Assembly (NCBI GenBank): GCA_903871735.1
Contig: CAIQHU010000071.1
Span: 1-64,000 of the forward strand
From: an uncultured beta proteobacterium
GTDB taxonomy: Bacteria; Pseudomonadota; Gammaproteobacteria; Burkholderiales; Burkholderiaceae
DNA length: 64,000 nt
Reading direction: 5' to 3'
The position numbers and the translations under genes were made by a program. The notes under the pieces were generated by a model, which worked only from the letters and a program-made list of their open reading frames with translations, was not told the origin of the DNA and ran no database searches. This document shows, piece after piece, positions 1-8,166 of the stretch. Every line of letters begins with the position of its first letter. The first letter of the stretch is position 1.

Positions 1-105
1 AATTTCTGCATCCGAATAGTCTGCAACTTGTTGTTTTGTATCGCCACCCAACCCATAGCCAACTACAATGCGTACGGGGTTGTCTGGGAAATTCGTGCTC
101 GCTGA
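1..105 (-). pseudogene. 5' remnant of a Bug-family solute-binding protein gene
   Basis: Read on the minus strand, this edge translates to the mature N-terminus of a Bug (tripartite tricarboxylate receptor) protein: FPDNPVRIVVGYGLGGDT, which matches the usual YP-x-(K/R)-P-(V/I)-(R/K) start followed by a glycine-rich turn. The frame runs off the window at position 1. Upstream there is no signal peptide: the only in-frame ATG (112-114) is followed by Ala and then a TAA stop (106-108). The gene has therefore lost its start and export signal, so it is called broken. What lies beyond the edge cannot be seen. Confidence 0.6.
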
Positions 106-219
106 TTAAGCCATACTATTAAACCCTTAAAAAAGCATGGTATATCTAAACCCGTAAAATTTGCACTATCAATTTTCTATAGTCTTCACTATTAGTCACT
201 TAAGTATTCCTCCAAGATG

Positions 220-1191
220 CTACACCCGAATAATTACCTTACCAATATGTTGATTCGATTGCATATACTCTCTGGCCTGCGGTAGTTGATCAAAATCAAA
301 GACGCGATCAACCCATGGCGTAAGTCTGCCGGCATGCAATATCGGCAAGATATCCTGCTTAAACTGTTCTAAAGGCTTGGCTCGTTCTGCTGGTGATAGT
401 AATTTATTCGATACACCAAAGATCGATAAACGCTTGGTATGTAAAGCCTTCAAATCAATTTTCGCCTCTAACTGCCCATCAACATAACCAACCATGGCAT
501 ACCGACCATGCAGTGCTAAACACTGAATGGCTTGGGCAAACACTGAGCCTCCAACCGTGTTAATAACCAAATCAATCCCATAGCCGTTTGTGATAGCCAT
601 GACCTCGTCATAATAATCAGCCTGCCTTGCACAAATCCCATGGTCAAGTCCTAAGGAATTCAAAACAGTCAGCTTTTGTTCAGACCCAGAAGTACCTATC
701 ACTTTTGCACCAAGCGCCTTGGCCATTTGTAGAGCAGCAACGCCCGCACCGGAGGAGACGCCATTCACTAAAACCCACTCATTGGGTTTTAAACGTCCCT
801 GTAAAACTAGCATATCAAAGACCACCATACAGGATAGTGGCATCCCAGCAGCTTGTTCCCAAGATAGTAAAGCTGGTTTGGGCATTAGTTCAATATCATC
901 GAGTAAGGCATACTCAGAAAAAGCTCCTCGCATTCGACCAAAAACGGCTTCCCCAATCGGAATATGCGTCATCTCTTGGCCAAGTGCCACAACCTCCCCC
1001 GCAGCCTCCATACCTAACATGACCGACTTACCAACCTGAATCAAACCATGCCCCGCAATAAACTCCCCACGATTTAAGCCCGCCGCCTTTATTTTTACAA
1101 GAACTTGTTTCGCTCCAGGCTTTGGTTGATCAACCTCTTTTAAAACTAACTCAAGACCCTTCGTCGTTGAGTTCATCGAATATGAACGCAT
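220..1191 (-). CDS. Zinc-independent medium-chain dehydrogenase/reductase (quinone oxidoreductase-like)
   Basis: A 323-residue MDR-superfamily oxidoreductase, probably using NAD(P)H. The N-terminal GroES-like fold includes LVKIKAAGLNRGE at about 31-43. The Rossmann part has a nucleotide loop at about 142-160 (NGVSSGAGVAALQMAKALG) and a second conserved turn, INTVGG. Catalytic-zinc cysteines are not evident, which points to the quinone oxidoreductase/enoyl reductase branch. The start is an ATG at 1191. It is transcribed away from the Bug cluster, with about 350 bp of regulatory sequence between them. The substrate cannot be told from sequence. Confidence 0.8.
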   Translation of the reverse strand: MRSYSMNSTTKGLELVLKEVDQPKPGAKQVLVKIKAAGLNRGEFIAGHGLIQVGKSVMLGMEAAGEVVALGQEMTHIPIGEAVFGRMRGAFSEYALLDDIELMPKPALLSWEQAAGMPLSCMVVFDMLVLQGRLKPNEWVLVNGVSSGAGVAALQMAKALGAKVIGTSGSEQKLTVLNSLGLDHGICARQADYYDEVMAITNGYGIDLVINTVGGSVFAQAIQCLALHGRYAMVGYVDGQLEAKIDLKALHTKRLSIFGVSNKLLSPAERAKPLEQFKQDILPILHAGRLTPWVDRVFDFDQLPQAREYMQSNQHIGKVIIRV

Positions 1192-1362
1192 ATATATACT
1201 TTCTTTTATGGATATGTGTTGAGCATCTCTCTATCAAAACGCAACAACTCTTTTGCAAACTGCGACAAAATGCCTCTAGGGAATTCAGTCATTCAAATTA
1301 ACCGTATACTAATTCATCAAAATTAATTACGTGCAATTAATATTCTTCAAAAAAGTTTGCTG

Positions 1363-1432
1363 AACTGAGACAACTGAACTGAGTGAATTTAACTAAGTAA
1401 ATTTAACTGAGTCCATTCAACTAAGTCAATTT
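1363..1432. repeat. Five tandem 14-bp repeats, consensus AACTRAGTNAATTT
   Basis: Five adjacent units of exactly 14 bp can be read: AACTGAGACAACTG, AACTGAGTGAATTT, AACTAAGTAAATTT, AACTGAGTCCATTC and AACTAAGTCAATTT. A weaker sixth starts at 1433 (AACATAATTGATATTT). The block lies about 105 bp upstream of a Bug gene. It could be a multi-site operator or simple slipped-strand expansion. The conserved AACTRAGT half-unit is compatible with a repeated binding site. Confidence 0.75.
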
Positions 1433-1459
1433 AACATAATTGATATTTAACTTTACTTT

Positions 1460-1493
1460 TTCAATTATCATCATCTAAGAAGATGATATTGAA
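1460..1493 (+). promoter_or_regulatory. Bulged 12-bp inverted repeat upstream of a Bug gene
   Basis: The arms are TTCAAT-t-ATCATC (1460-1472, one bulged T) and GATGATATTGAA (1482-1493), with a 9-nt loop. It lies 45 bp before the Bug ATG. There is no T-tract after it, so an intrinsic terminator is unlikely. It could be an operator for a dimeric regulator or a hairpin in the leader RNA. Confidence 0.5.
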
Positions 1494-1537
1494 TCAAATA
1501 ACTAATCAACCACTTTTAAAAAACTATCGCAAAAAAT

Positions 1538-2521
1538 ATGAACCCTCTGCAAATCTTATTCGCCCTGACCTGCCTAATCAGCTCTACCTCTTTAGTGGCG
1601 TATGCACAAGATGCAGCCACTAACTATCCCAATAAGCCAGTAAAAATCATTAGTCCATTCGCGCCCGGTGGAGCTACAGATATTCTGGCTCGTATTCTTG
1701 CTCAAAAACTTGGCGAAGCATGGAAACAAACCATTGTGGTCGATAACAAATCAGGAGGAGGCGGAGTAATTGCTGCCACAGAAGTTGCCCGAGCACCTAA
1801 CGATGGTTACACCCTTTTATTAGGAACTGTAGGCCCCATTGAAATTCTTCCAAGCTTGATGAAAAAAGTACCTTACGATCCGGAAAGAGATTTTGCAGGG
1901 GTAGATATCTTAGTGAACGTCGAAAATGTTCTCGTAGTAAATAATCAATTACCAGTAAAAAATATCTCTGAGTTAATTGCCTATGCTAAAGCAAATCCTG
2001 GCAAACTCAATGCTGGATCATCAGGTATTACAACGACTGGACATCTTGCCCTAGAGGTATTTAACCAACAAACTGGTAGTCAAATTAATCATATTCCCTA
2101 TCGCGGTGGTGCCCCTGCGGCGACCGCGCTCATCGCCGGTGAAATTGACCTCATTTTTTCAACAGTCCCGTCAATCATCCAACATATTAAATCAGGCCGC
2201 GTACGCGCAATTGCCGTTACTGGCGAAAAGTCTTTAGATGCTCTAGCAGGAATTAAACCAATTCGCGACCAAGGTGTGCCGGGCTATAAAATTGGCTCTT
2301 GGTATGGTATCTTAGCGCCCACAGGCACCCCCAATCCTATTATTCTAAAAATCAATGCCGAACTGGGCAGAATTATTGAAATGCCAGATGTCAAAAGCAA
2401 ATTATTAGAACAAGGGTGGACTACAGTTCATACTAGCCCAGCACAAATGAATCAACAAATTAAAACCGGTATCCAGGAATGGAAAATCGTTATCCAAAAA
2501 GCAAATATTACCCTTGATTAA
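1538..2521 (+). CDS. Bug-family periplasmic solute-binding protein (TTT receptor)
   Basis: A 327-residue Bug protein, the periplasmic receptor type of tripartite tricarboxylate transporters, which usually bind carboxylates or related small organic molecules. Residues 1-23 form a signal peptide ending AYA. The mature part starts near NYPNKPVKIISPFAPGG, the first ligand loop, and continues with GYTLLLGT, LAYAKANPGKL-like and HIPYRGGAPA motifs and the C-terminal GILAPTGTPNPII segment. It heads a plus-strand series with the hydrolase, triple RidA, dehydrogenase and two more Bug genes. No TctA or TctB is present in the window, so the membrane partner must be encoded elsewhere. The ligand is unknown. 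Confidence 0.9.
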   Translation: MNPLQILFALTCLISSTSLVAYAQDAATNYPNKPVKIISPFAPGGATDILARILAQKLGEAWKQTIVVDNKSGGGGVIAATEVARAPNDGYTLLLGTVGPIEILPSLMKKVPYDPERDFAGVDILVNVENVLVVNNQLPVKNISELIAYAKANPGKLNAGSSGITTTGHLALEVFNQQTGSQINHIPYRGGAPAATALIAGEIDLIFSTVPSIIQHIKSGRVRAIAVTGEKSLDALAGIKPIRDQGVPGYKIGSWYGILAPTGTPNPIILKINAELGRIIEMPDVKSKLLEQGWTTVHTSPAQMNQQIKTGIQEWKIVIQKANITLD

Positions 2522-2598
2522 ATCAACATCTTGTTAAATTTTCCTTCGAGACTAACAAAATGCTAAGATAGAAAAATACTAATAAAAGAGACAATCAA

Positions 2599-3651
2599 AT
2601 GCCATCAAGGAATTTATTAAAAATCAGCTACTATGCGCTATTTTTTTCTTCTTTAGTGGCCTGCTCTGCTCTGCCATCGTCAAATCAATCGATTCATCTA
2701 AAAGAAATGGGCTCTTTTCATGTCGGTGGAAAAGAAGTGTTGATTTCAGGTAAACCGATTCAGGAAGTCCTTTTTACAGTCGGTGGTGTCCCTGCCAAAG
2801 TTGACCCCAATGGGCTATATCAGGTTGAACAAATGTATGTTCAGTACTTTATCCCCGCACATCAAAAAGGGAAATTACCCCTTCTCATGTGGCACGGCGG
2901 TGGTCTTAGTGGTGTTACTTATGAAACGACACCCGATGGGCGAGAAGGTTGGCTCAATTATTTTATTAAACAAGGCTGGGCTGTCTTTAATAGTGACGCC
3001 GTAGAAAGAGGTCGCTCAGGCTGGGCTATGTATCCTGAAATTACTAAAACAAGCCCAATTTTTTTAACAAAAGAAAATCCTTTTGAGCGCTTTCGGATCG
3101 GTAATGGCCCCGGTAGTTACAACAAAGATCCTGCCAAAATGAAGCCCCTGCCAGGGAACCAATTCCCTTTGGCAGGTTATGATAATTTTACTAAGCAAGT
3201 GGTGCCACGCTGGACCAGTACAGACGAACCTACCATCGCTGCATATATTGAACTCGTAGATAAGGTGTGCCCATGTATTGTGCTTGTTCATTCTCAATCT
3301 GGATCTTTTGGATATCGTGTAGCACAAGCACGGCCAGATAAAGTGAAAGCTCTTATCCTAGTAGAACCAGCAGGTGTTGGAGATGTTAAACAAGTTGCTG
3401 CGTTAAGAAATATCCCCAATGTCAGTATCTATGGTGACTTTATTGAATCAGACTCAAGATGGCCTAATATTCGGGCTAATAACATAAAGTTTCAAGATGC
3501 AATGCGACAAGCCGGTGGTAAACCTGAACTCATTAATCTTCCAGAGCGAGGTATTAAAGGCAATAGCCATATGCTTATGATGGATAAAAATAATCAGGAA
3601 ATTGCTGCCATTATTCAACAGTGGTTAAGTCATAAAGGTTTTGTTCATTAG
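2599..3651 (+). CDS. Alpha/beta-hydrolase-fold esterase, predicted lipoprotein
   Basis: 350 residues. The N-terminus is a lipoprotein signal with lipobox LVAC, Cys22, suggesting export and lipid anchoring. The fold includes an oxyanion-side loop LMWHGGGLSG (about 96-105), a nucleophile elbow HSQSGSFG (about 233-240, Ser within S-Q-S-G-S), a likely acid in the strand around YGDFIESD, and a C-terminal His in GNSHMLMMD. It resembles uncharacterised secreted esterases. It lies 77 bp after a Bug gene and 102 bp before the triple RidA gene. I infer that it releases a substrate for the neighbouring binding protein; this is not shown by sequence. Confidence 0.8.
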   Translation: MPSRNLLKISYYALFFSSLVACSALPSSNQSIHLKEMGSFHVGGKEVLISGKPIQEVLFTVGGVPAKVDPNGLYQVEQMYVQYFIPAHQKGKLPLLMWHGGGLSGVTYETTPDGREGWLNYFIKQGWAVFNSDAVERGRSGWAMYPEITKTSPIFLTKENPFERFRIGNGPGSYNKDPAKMKPLPGNQFPLAGYDNFTKQVVPRWTSTDEPTIAAYIELVDKVCPCIVLVHSQSGSFGYRVAQARPDKVKALILVEPAGVGDVKQVAALRNIPNVSIYGDFIESDSRWPNIRANNIKFQDAMRQAGGKPELINLPERGIKGNSHMLMMDKNNQEIAAIIQQWLSHKGFVH

Positions 3652-3753
3652 GAAATGGACAATCTAAATTTTTGGAGACTAAAAATTGATGTTCTGTAAA
3701 CCCTATCCCACCAACCCAGTGATTAATATCCGTCAAAATAAAGAGATTAAATT

Positions 3754-4998
3754 ATGAATAATGAAATTTTAAAAGGTGCAAAAACTCCAACGCCTATGGC
3801 GCATTATTGCCAAGGTGTACTCCACCACAATACGATCTATGCGGCAGGACAAATAGCCTCAGATTATCAAACTGGTGTCCCATCAGAAGCTAAACAGGCC
3901 GCAGCTTTCCCCTACTATGGATCAAATATTCAAAAGCAAGCCAGATATGTCCTACAAAATCTTCAGTCGGTTTTTGCAAGTGCTGGTAGCGACTTTAAAG
4001 ATGTCGTTAAGTCACAAGTGTTTCTAACAGATTTAAATGATTTCTATTACTTTGATCAAATATGGAAAGAATTTTTTCCTGTACCACCTCCTAGAACTAC
4101 AGTAGAAGTCGGCGCCCTTTTAGTACCTGGCTGTAAAGTGGAAATTGATCTTTGGGGTGTAAAGTCACAGGTGCCTCGGCAAGTCATCATTGGGGCAAAA
4201 ACCCCTACACCGATGGCCCACTATTCTCAAGGTATCCTGATTGAAAATATTCTCTATGCTGCCGGACAAATCGCATCAGACTACCAAACTGGCGTCGCTC
4301 CTGAGGCGATACAAGATCCTGCTTTTCCCTACTATGGGTCAAATATTCAAAAGCAAACTAGGTATATTCTCAATAATATACAAAGCGTTTTTGACTCTGC
4401 CGGCTGTGATTTCAAAGATGTTGTGAAAGCTCAAATCTTTTTAACAGATCTCAACGATTTCTATTATTTCGATCAAGCATGGAAAGACTATTTTCAGCAC
4501 TCTGTGCCAAGAACGATTGTTGAGGTACAAAAATTATTAGTGCCAGGGTGTCGTATCGAAATCGATTTATGGGGCGTTTTACCCAACACACCTAAAAAAG
4601 AAATTCACTTACAAAACAATGAGCAATCATCTTTTTGCCATGGCCTGATTGTTAATGATACCCTTTACGCCTCTGGACAAATCGCGTCAGATCACAAAAC
4701 GCCTCTCATTCAAATCGCTCATCAAGATCCAGCCTTTCCCTTCTATGGCTCTGAAATTCAAAAACAAACGCGCTTTGTGATGAATAATTTTCAAAAACTG
4801 TATCAACAAGGTGGCTTTGATTTGGCCGACACAGTCAAAGCCCAAGTATTCTTATCAGATCTAAATGACTTTTATTATTTTGATCAAATTTGGAAAGAGT
4901 ATTTTCCTTCTCCGCCACCCAGAACAACCCTAGAGGTCGGCAAGTTTTTGGTTCCAGGCTGTAAAGTTCAGGTTGATTTAACAGCTGCAAAAAATTAA
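3754..4998 (+). CDS. Triple-domain RidA (YjgF/YER057c/UK114) fusion protein
   Basis: 414 residues built from three consecutive RidA-like domains: about 8-136, 147-275 and 289-412. Each repeats the same landmarks: an AGQIASD or SGQIASD strand, a YGS-x-IQKQ helix start, FL(T/S)DLNDFYYFDQ, and a PRT-x-(V/L)EV segment with the family arginine (Arg114, Arg253, Arg390; the position of Arg105 in E. coli RidA). The strand after PGC ends in E-I-D or Q-V-D. Ordinary RidA is about 130 residues and forms a homotrimer with active sites between subunits, deaminating reactive enamines/imines. This gene may encode the whole trimer in one chain. The first two domains also share the lead-in GAKTPTPMAHY; the third lacks it. 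No signal peptide is visible, so it is cytoplasmic. The next gene starts 8 bp on, suggesting co-transcription. Confidence 0.9.
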   Translation: MNNEILKGAKTPTPMAHYCQGVLHHNTIYAAGQIASDYQTGVPSEAKQAAAFPYYGSNIQKQARYVLQNLQSVFASAGSDFKDVVKSQVFLTDLNDFYYFDQIWKEFFPVPPPRTTVEVGALLVPGCKVEIDLWGVKSQVPRQVIIGAKTPTPMAHYSQGILIENILYAAGQIASDYQTGVAPEAIQDPAFPYYGSNIQKQTRYILNNIQSVFDSAGCDFKDVVKAQIFLTDLNDFYYFDQAWKDYFQHSVPRTIVEVQKLLVPGCRIEIDLWGVLPNTPKKEIHLQNNEQSSFCHGLIVNDTLYASGQIASDHKTPLIQIAHQDPAFPFYGSEIQKQTRFVMNNFQKLYQQGGFDLADTVKAQVFLSDLNDFYYFDQIWKEYFPSPPPRTTLEVGKFLVPGCKVQVDLTAAKN

Positions 4999-5006
4999 GG
5001 ATTCCC

Positions 5007-5978
5007 GTGAAAGTAGTTATTGCTGACGATTATCAAAATTGTGCTCGAAGTTTAAAGTGCTTCACATACCTCAAGGATCATGACGTTACTCTCTATGTTG
5101 AACCTGCGAAATCAGAAAAAGAACTGATTGAACGTTTTATCCAAGCTGATGTGATCGTCATCGTCCGAGAAAGAATTCGAATTACCCAGGCGATCCTAGA
5201 AGCACTACCCAAGCTTAAACTGATATCTCTAGTTGGCCGTCATAGCAAAATGATTGATTTTGAGGCGTGCACTAAACTGGGTATACCTGTGGCCCATGGT
5301 GTGAGTTCATCCCCTTTAGCGCCTGCGGAATTAACCCTCGCTTTAATTTTTGCGGCAAGAAGAAATGTCGTTCTTGAAGCAAGTCGCATGCAAGCAGGAC
5401 AATTCCCAATTACTTTATCGCACCGTATTCATGGTTCAACATTGGGTATCTTTGGTCTTGGAGTCATTGGAGAAATCGTTGCTAAATCTGCCCAAGCAAT
5501 GGGTATGCAAATTGTAGTCTGGGGTAGAAAAGCCTCTCTAGATAAGGCTAAGTCCCTGGGCTATGGAGTGGCTGATTCAAAAGAATCTTTTTTTTCAAGT
5601 GCAGATGTAATTAGTCTTCATCTTCGATATTCAAAAGAAACACAAGGCATTGTTCAAGAATCGGAATTGGCTCTGATGAAGCCAACTGCGTTAATTGTCA
5701 ATACGGCCCGTGCTGAGCTAATTGCATCCGGCGCCCTTGAGAATGCCTTAAATTTGGGTAGGCCCGGATTTGCTGCTGTTGATGTCTATGAAAATGAGCC
5801 AATTTTGGATGGTAAACACCCCCTACTAAAAATGTCTAACGTAATTTGTATGCCCCATTTGGGATGGGCAGATCATGATACTTTTGAAATGTATTTTGGA
5901 GAAGCTTTTGAACAAGTCCACCTCTTTGCCAATAATTTACCACTGAGACTGGCAAATCCAAACGTACTAAATAAATAG
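5007..5978 (+). CDS. D-isomer-specific 2-hydroxyacid dehydrogenase
   Basis: 323 residues, starting at GTG (5007) with AAGGA about 7 nt before it. It has the NAD-binding loop GIFGLGVIGE (about 149-158) and the catalytic triad of the family: Arg in NTARAEL, Glu in DVYENEP and His in MPHLGWA. It would interconvert a 2-keto acid and a D-2-hydroxy acid, or act on phosphoglycerate-like compounds. It is very close behind the triple RidA gene. Because RidA enzymes yield keto acids from imines, a keto-acid reductase or hydroxyacid oxidase here makes metabolic sense, though the pairing is inferred. Confidence 0.85.
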   Translation: MKVVIADDYQNCARSLKCFTYLKDHDVTLYVEPAKSEKELIERFIQADVIVIVRERIRITQAILEALPKLKLISLVGRHSKMIDFEACTKLGIPVAHGVSSSPLAPAELTLALIFAARRNVVLEASRMQAGQFPITLSHRIHGSTLGIFGLGVIGEIVAKSAQAMGMQIVVWGRKASLDKAKSLGYGVADSKESFFSSADVISLHLRYSKETQGIVQESELALMKPTALIVNTARAELIASGALENALNLGRPGFAAVDVYENEPILDGKHPLLKMSNVICMPHLGWADHDTFEMYFGEAFEQVHLFANNLPLRLANPNVLNK

Positions 5979-6065
5979 TTGAATTAACTAACTACATTAA
6001 ACATGCATTTGATTCGCTCGATTTTTTAATAGAAATTTTTGCTCCATTCAGAAAGAAGGCTTGTA

Positions 6066-7100
6066 ATGACGGGTAACTCTGTAAAAATATCCCTAATAAA
6101 CTGCCATCTGCAAGCAGAGTACTTTTTACTCAAATTATTCAGTATGCTAATGGTAACGCTTGGATTGCTTGGTATTACTTTACAAGTGAATGCCCAAAAC
6201 TATCCAAGCCGCTCAGTAAGAATAGTTGTTGCCCAAGCACCAGGATCCTCTGTCGATGTTTTTGCCAGAGTCCTGTCGTCAAAACTGACCGAGTCCTGGA
6301 AGACTTCTGTCATCGTAGAAAATAAACAAGGTGCAAATGGTAATATCGGCATGGATTTGATTGCAAAATCGAGTCCCGATGGCTATACCTTCGGTATCGC
6401 AGTACCCAGTGTGATGGTTATTAACCCATTTGTTTATAAAAATCTACCCTTTAAAGCTATGGAAGATTTGGCTCCAATTTCTCAAACCACATCAATAACC
6501 TTTGCTCTTGTTACAAACCCTAAATTACCTGTTCGAAATGTTCAAGAACTCATTCAGTATGCTAAAAAATCTGCCGTTGAACTGAACTATAGTTCGGCTG
6601 GAATTGGTAATCTTCAGCACCTTGCGGCTGAATTACTTTCCCTAAAAACAGCTATCAAGCTAAACCATATTCCAAACAAGGGTGATACTCCAGCGATGAC
6701 AGATGTAATGGCTGGTAATACGGATTTCATGTTTGTACCACTACCATCTGCAATTAACCATATTAAATCTGGCAAGCTCAAGCTCATTGCTGTAGCATCC
6801 AAAAAACGCGTTATACAATTTCCAGATGTCCCTACCTTAAGCGAGGATGGTTTACCTGATCTAATTATCGAGGGTTGGTTAGGACTAGTAGCACCAACAG
6901 GTACCCCAAATCAAATCATCGAAGAAATTCAAAAAATGACGGCTCAAATCATTCTAGAACCAACAGTCAAAAAAGGGATCGAAGCGCAAGGTTTTGAAGT
7001 AGTTGCATCAAACCCAAAAGAGTTTAAAGAGTTTTTATTACAAGAGTCAGCCAAATGGAGTGGAGTTATTCAAAAATCCAATATAAAATTAGGTGATTAA
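6066..7100 (+). CDS. Bug-family periplasmic solute-binding protein
   Basis: About 344 residues from the ATG at 6066, chosen because GAAGG lies about 8 nt upstream; a TTG at 6039 keeps the frame open. A signal sequence with hydrophobic core LLKLFSMLMVTLGLLGITL ends at VNAQ. The mature protein begins NYPSRSVRIVVAQAPGSSVD, with family motifs YTFGIAVPS, LNHIPNKGDTPA and GLVAPTGTPNQII. The first ligand loop carries GSSVD in place of the usual GG(A/G)TD, and HIPNKG replaces HVPYKG, so its ligand may differ from that of its neighbours. It precedes another Bug gene by 59 bp. Confidence 0.88.
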   Translation: MTGNSVKISLINCHLQAEYFLLKLFSMLMVTLGLLGITLQVNAQNYPSRSVRIVVAQAPGSSVDVFARVLSSKLTESWKTSVIVENKQGANGNIGMDLIAKSSPDGYTFGIAVPSVMVINPFVYKNLPFKAMEDLAPISQTTSITFALVTNPKLPVRNVQELIQYAKKSAVELNYSSAGIGNLQHLAAELLSLKTAIKLNHIPNKGDTPAMTDVMAGNTDFMFVPLPSAINHIKSGKLKLIAVASKKRVIQFPDVPTLSEDGLPDLIIEGWLGLVAPTGTPNQIIEEIQKMTAQIILEPTVKKGIEAQGFEVVASNPKEFKEFLLQESAKWSGVIQKSNIKLGD

Positions 7101-7159
7101 AATTCGCCTCTCGAATGCCGATCTTTCACCTGTCATCAATTGAAGAAGGAATGTTCATC

Positions 7160-8146
7160 ATGAATCTCAATCAATACCTCCCACAGAGCTTGCAAATCAT
7201 TATTGTGTTTCTGATGAGTATGGCTAGCACTTTAGTTACTGCACAAGTAATTTACCCAGAAAAAGCTGTCACCCTCGTAGTCCCTTATGGTCCAGGTGGT
7301 ATGGGTGATCGCCTAGCCAGATTATCGAGTGAAAAACTCTACTCGAGCTTTAAACAACCACTCATTGTTGAAAACAAACCGGGGGGAAATGGCTCAATCG
7401 GTGGGCGGATGGTCGTTAATGCAAAACCAGATGGACATACTCTTTTAGTTGGTCAAACTGGAGAAATCATTGTGAACCGTCTCTTAATGAAAGATCTAGG
7501 CTACGACGCCCTGAAAGATTTGATTCCAGTGGTTCTAATGGGAAATGCACCGCTCGTAATCGTCGCTCCAATGGATGCAAGCTTTAATAATTTAACTGAG
7601 TTAATTCAACTGGCAAAGAAAAATACGAACGCACTATCTTATGCTTCCCTTGGGCAAGGTACGCCTGGACATTTAGCAGCTGTTGCTCTTGAAATAGGCA
7701 CCAATTCAAAAATGGTCCATGTCCCATATAAAGGAATTAGTAATCTCTTACCAGATCTTCTCAGTGGTCGAGTTAATCTATTTTTCTCAAGCACGTCAAC
7801 TGCAATCCCACTAATAAAAAGTGGAAAATTAAAAGTGATTGCAGTTACTACACCAAAACGAATTGGCATCCTGCCACAAATAGAAACTGTCGCTGAAAGT
7901 TTACCCGGCTTTAGCTTTACCGTATGGGGCGGCCTATTTGCTCCAAAAGCTACACCGAAGCCCATTATTGATCAATTAAATCGTGAAATTAATCTTTTTT
8001 TAAGTAATCCCGATGTTAAAAACCAACTTGAGGCTGATAGTATCGCCGTACCAATCAATACAGTGAGCGAGTTTCAAGAATTTGTCCAAATTGAAGCAAA
8101 TAAGTATGAGAAACTAATCAAACAAGCTCAAATCAAATTAGAGTAA
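7160..8146 (+). CDS. Bug-family periplasmic solute-binding protein
   Basis: About 328 residues from the ATG at 7160, which has GAAGGA 9 nt upstream; the nearer ATG at 7151 abuts that site and is less likely. The signal peptide ends around VTAQ. The receptor motifs are VVPYGPGGMGDRLA, HTLLVGQTGE, LGQGTPGHLA, HVPYKGISNL and GLFAPKATPKPII. The two genes before it encode a second Bug protein and a 2-hydroxyacid dehydrogenase. It converges with a CoA-transferase gene, whose stop codon is 11 bp away. Three Bug genes on this strand imply several related ligands or successive duplications. Confidence 0.88.
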   Translation: MNLNQYLPQSLQIIIVFLMSMASTLVTAQVIYPEKAVTLVVPYGPGGMGDRLARLSSEKLYSSFKQPLIVENKPGGNGSIGGRMVVNAKPDGHTLLVGQTGEIIVNRLLMKDLGYDALKDLIPVVLMGNAPLVIVAPMDASFNNLTELIQLAKKNTNALSYASLGQGTPGHLAAVALEIGTNSKMVHVPYKGISNLLPDLLSGRVNLFFSSTSTAIPLIKSGKLKVIAVTTPKRIGILPQIETVAESLPGFSFTVWGGLFAPKATPKPIIDQLNREINLFLSNPDVKNQLEADSIAVPINTVSEFQEFVQIEANKYEKLIKQAQIKLE

Positions 8147-8166
8147 AACTAGAAAATTAAGTTTTT
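8145..8166. terminator. Possible bidirectional terminator between convergent genes
   Basis: AAAACT (8145-8150) and AGTTTT (8160-8165) can pair around a 9-nt loop, followed by T residues on the plus strand and flanked by A/T on the other. The stem is weak and AT-only apart from one pair, and it overlaps both gene ends. Confidence 0.3.

Larger units (their letters stand above)
1192..1537. promoter_or_regulatory. Divergent intergenic regulatory region (no gene)
   Basis: This 346-bp AT-rich spacer separates the minus-strand dehydrogenase from the plus-strand Bug gene. It contains an array of 14-bp direct repeats (1363-1432) and a 12-bp bulged inverted repeat (1460-1493), described separately. 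No open frame in it looks coding. Both elements lie nearer the Bug gene, so they probably regulate that side. No clear Shine-Dalgarno is visible just before the Bug ATG at 1538. Confidence 0.5.

Noticed and set aside
627-1039. Two plus-strand frames inside the dehydrogenase gene
   Set aside because: They oppose a clear MDR gene with conserved nucleotide motifs and encode low-complexity Pro/Ser-rich text.
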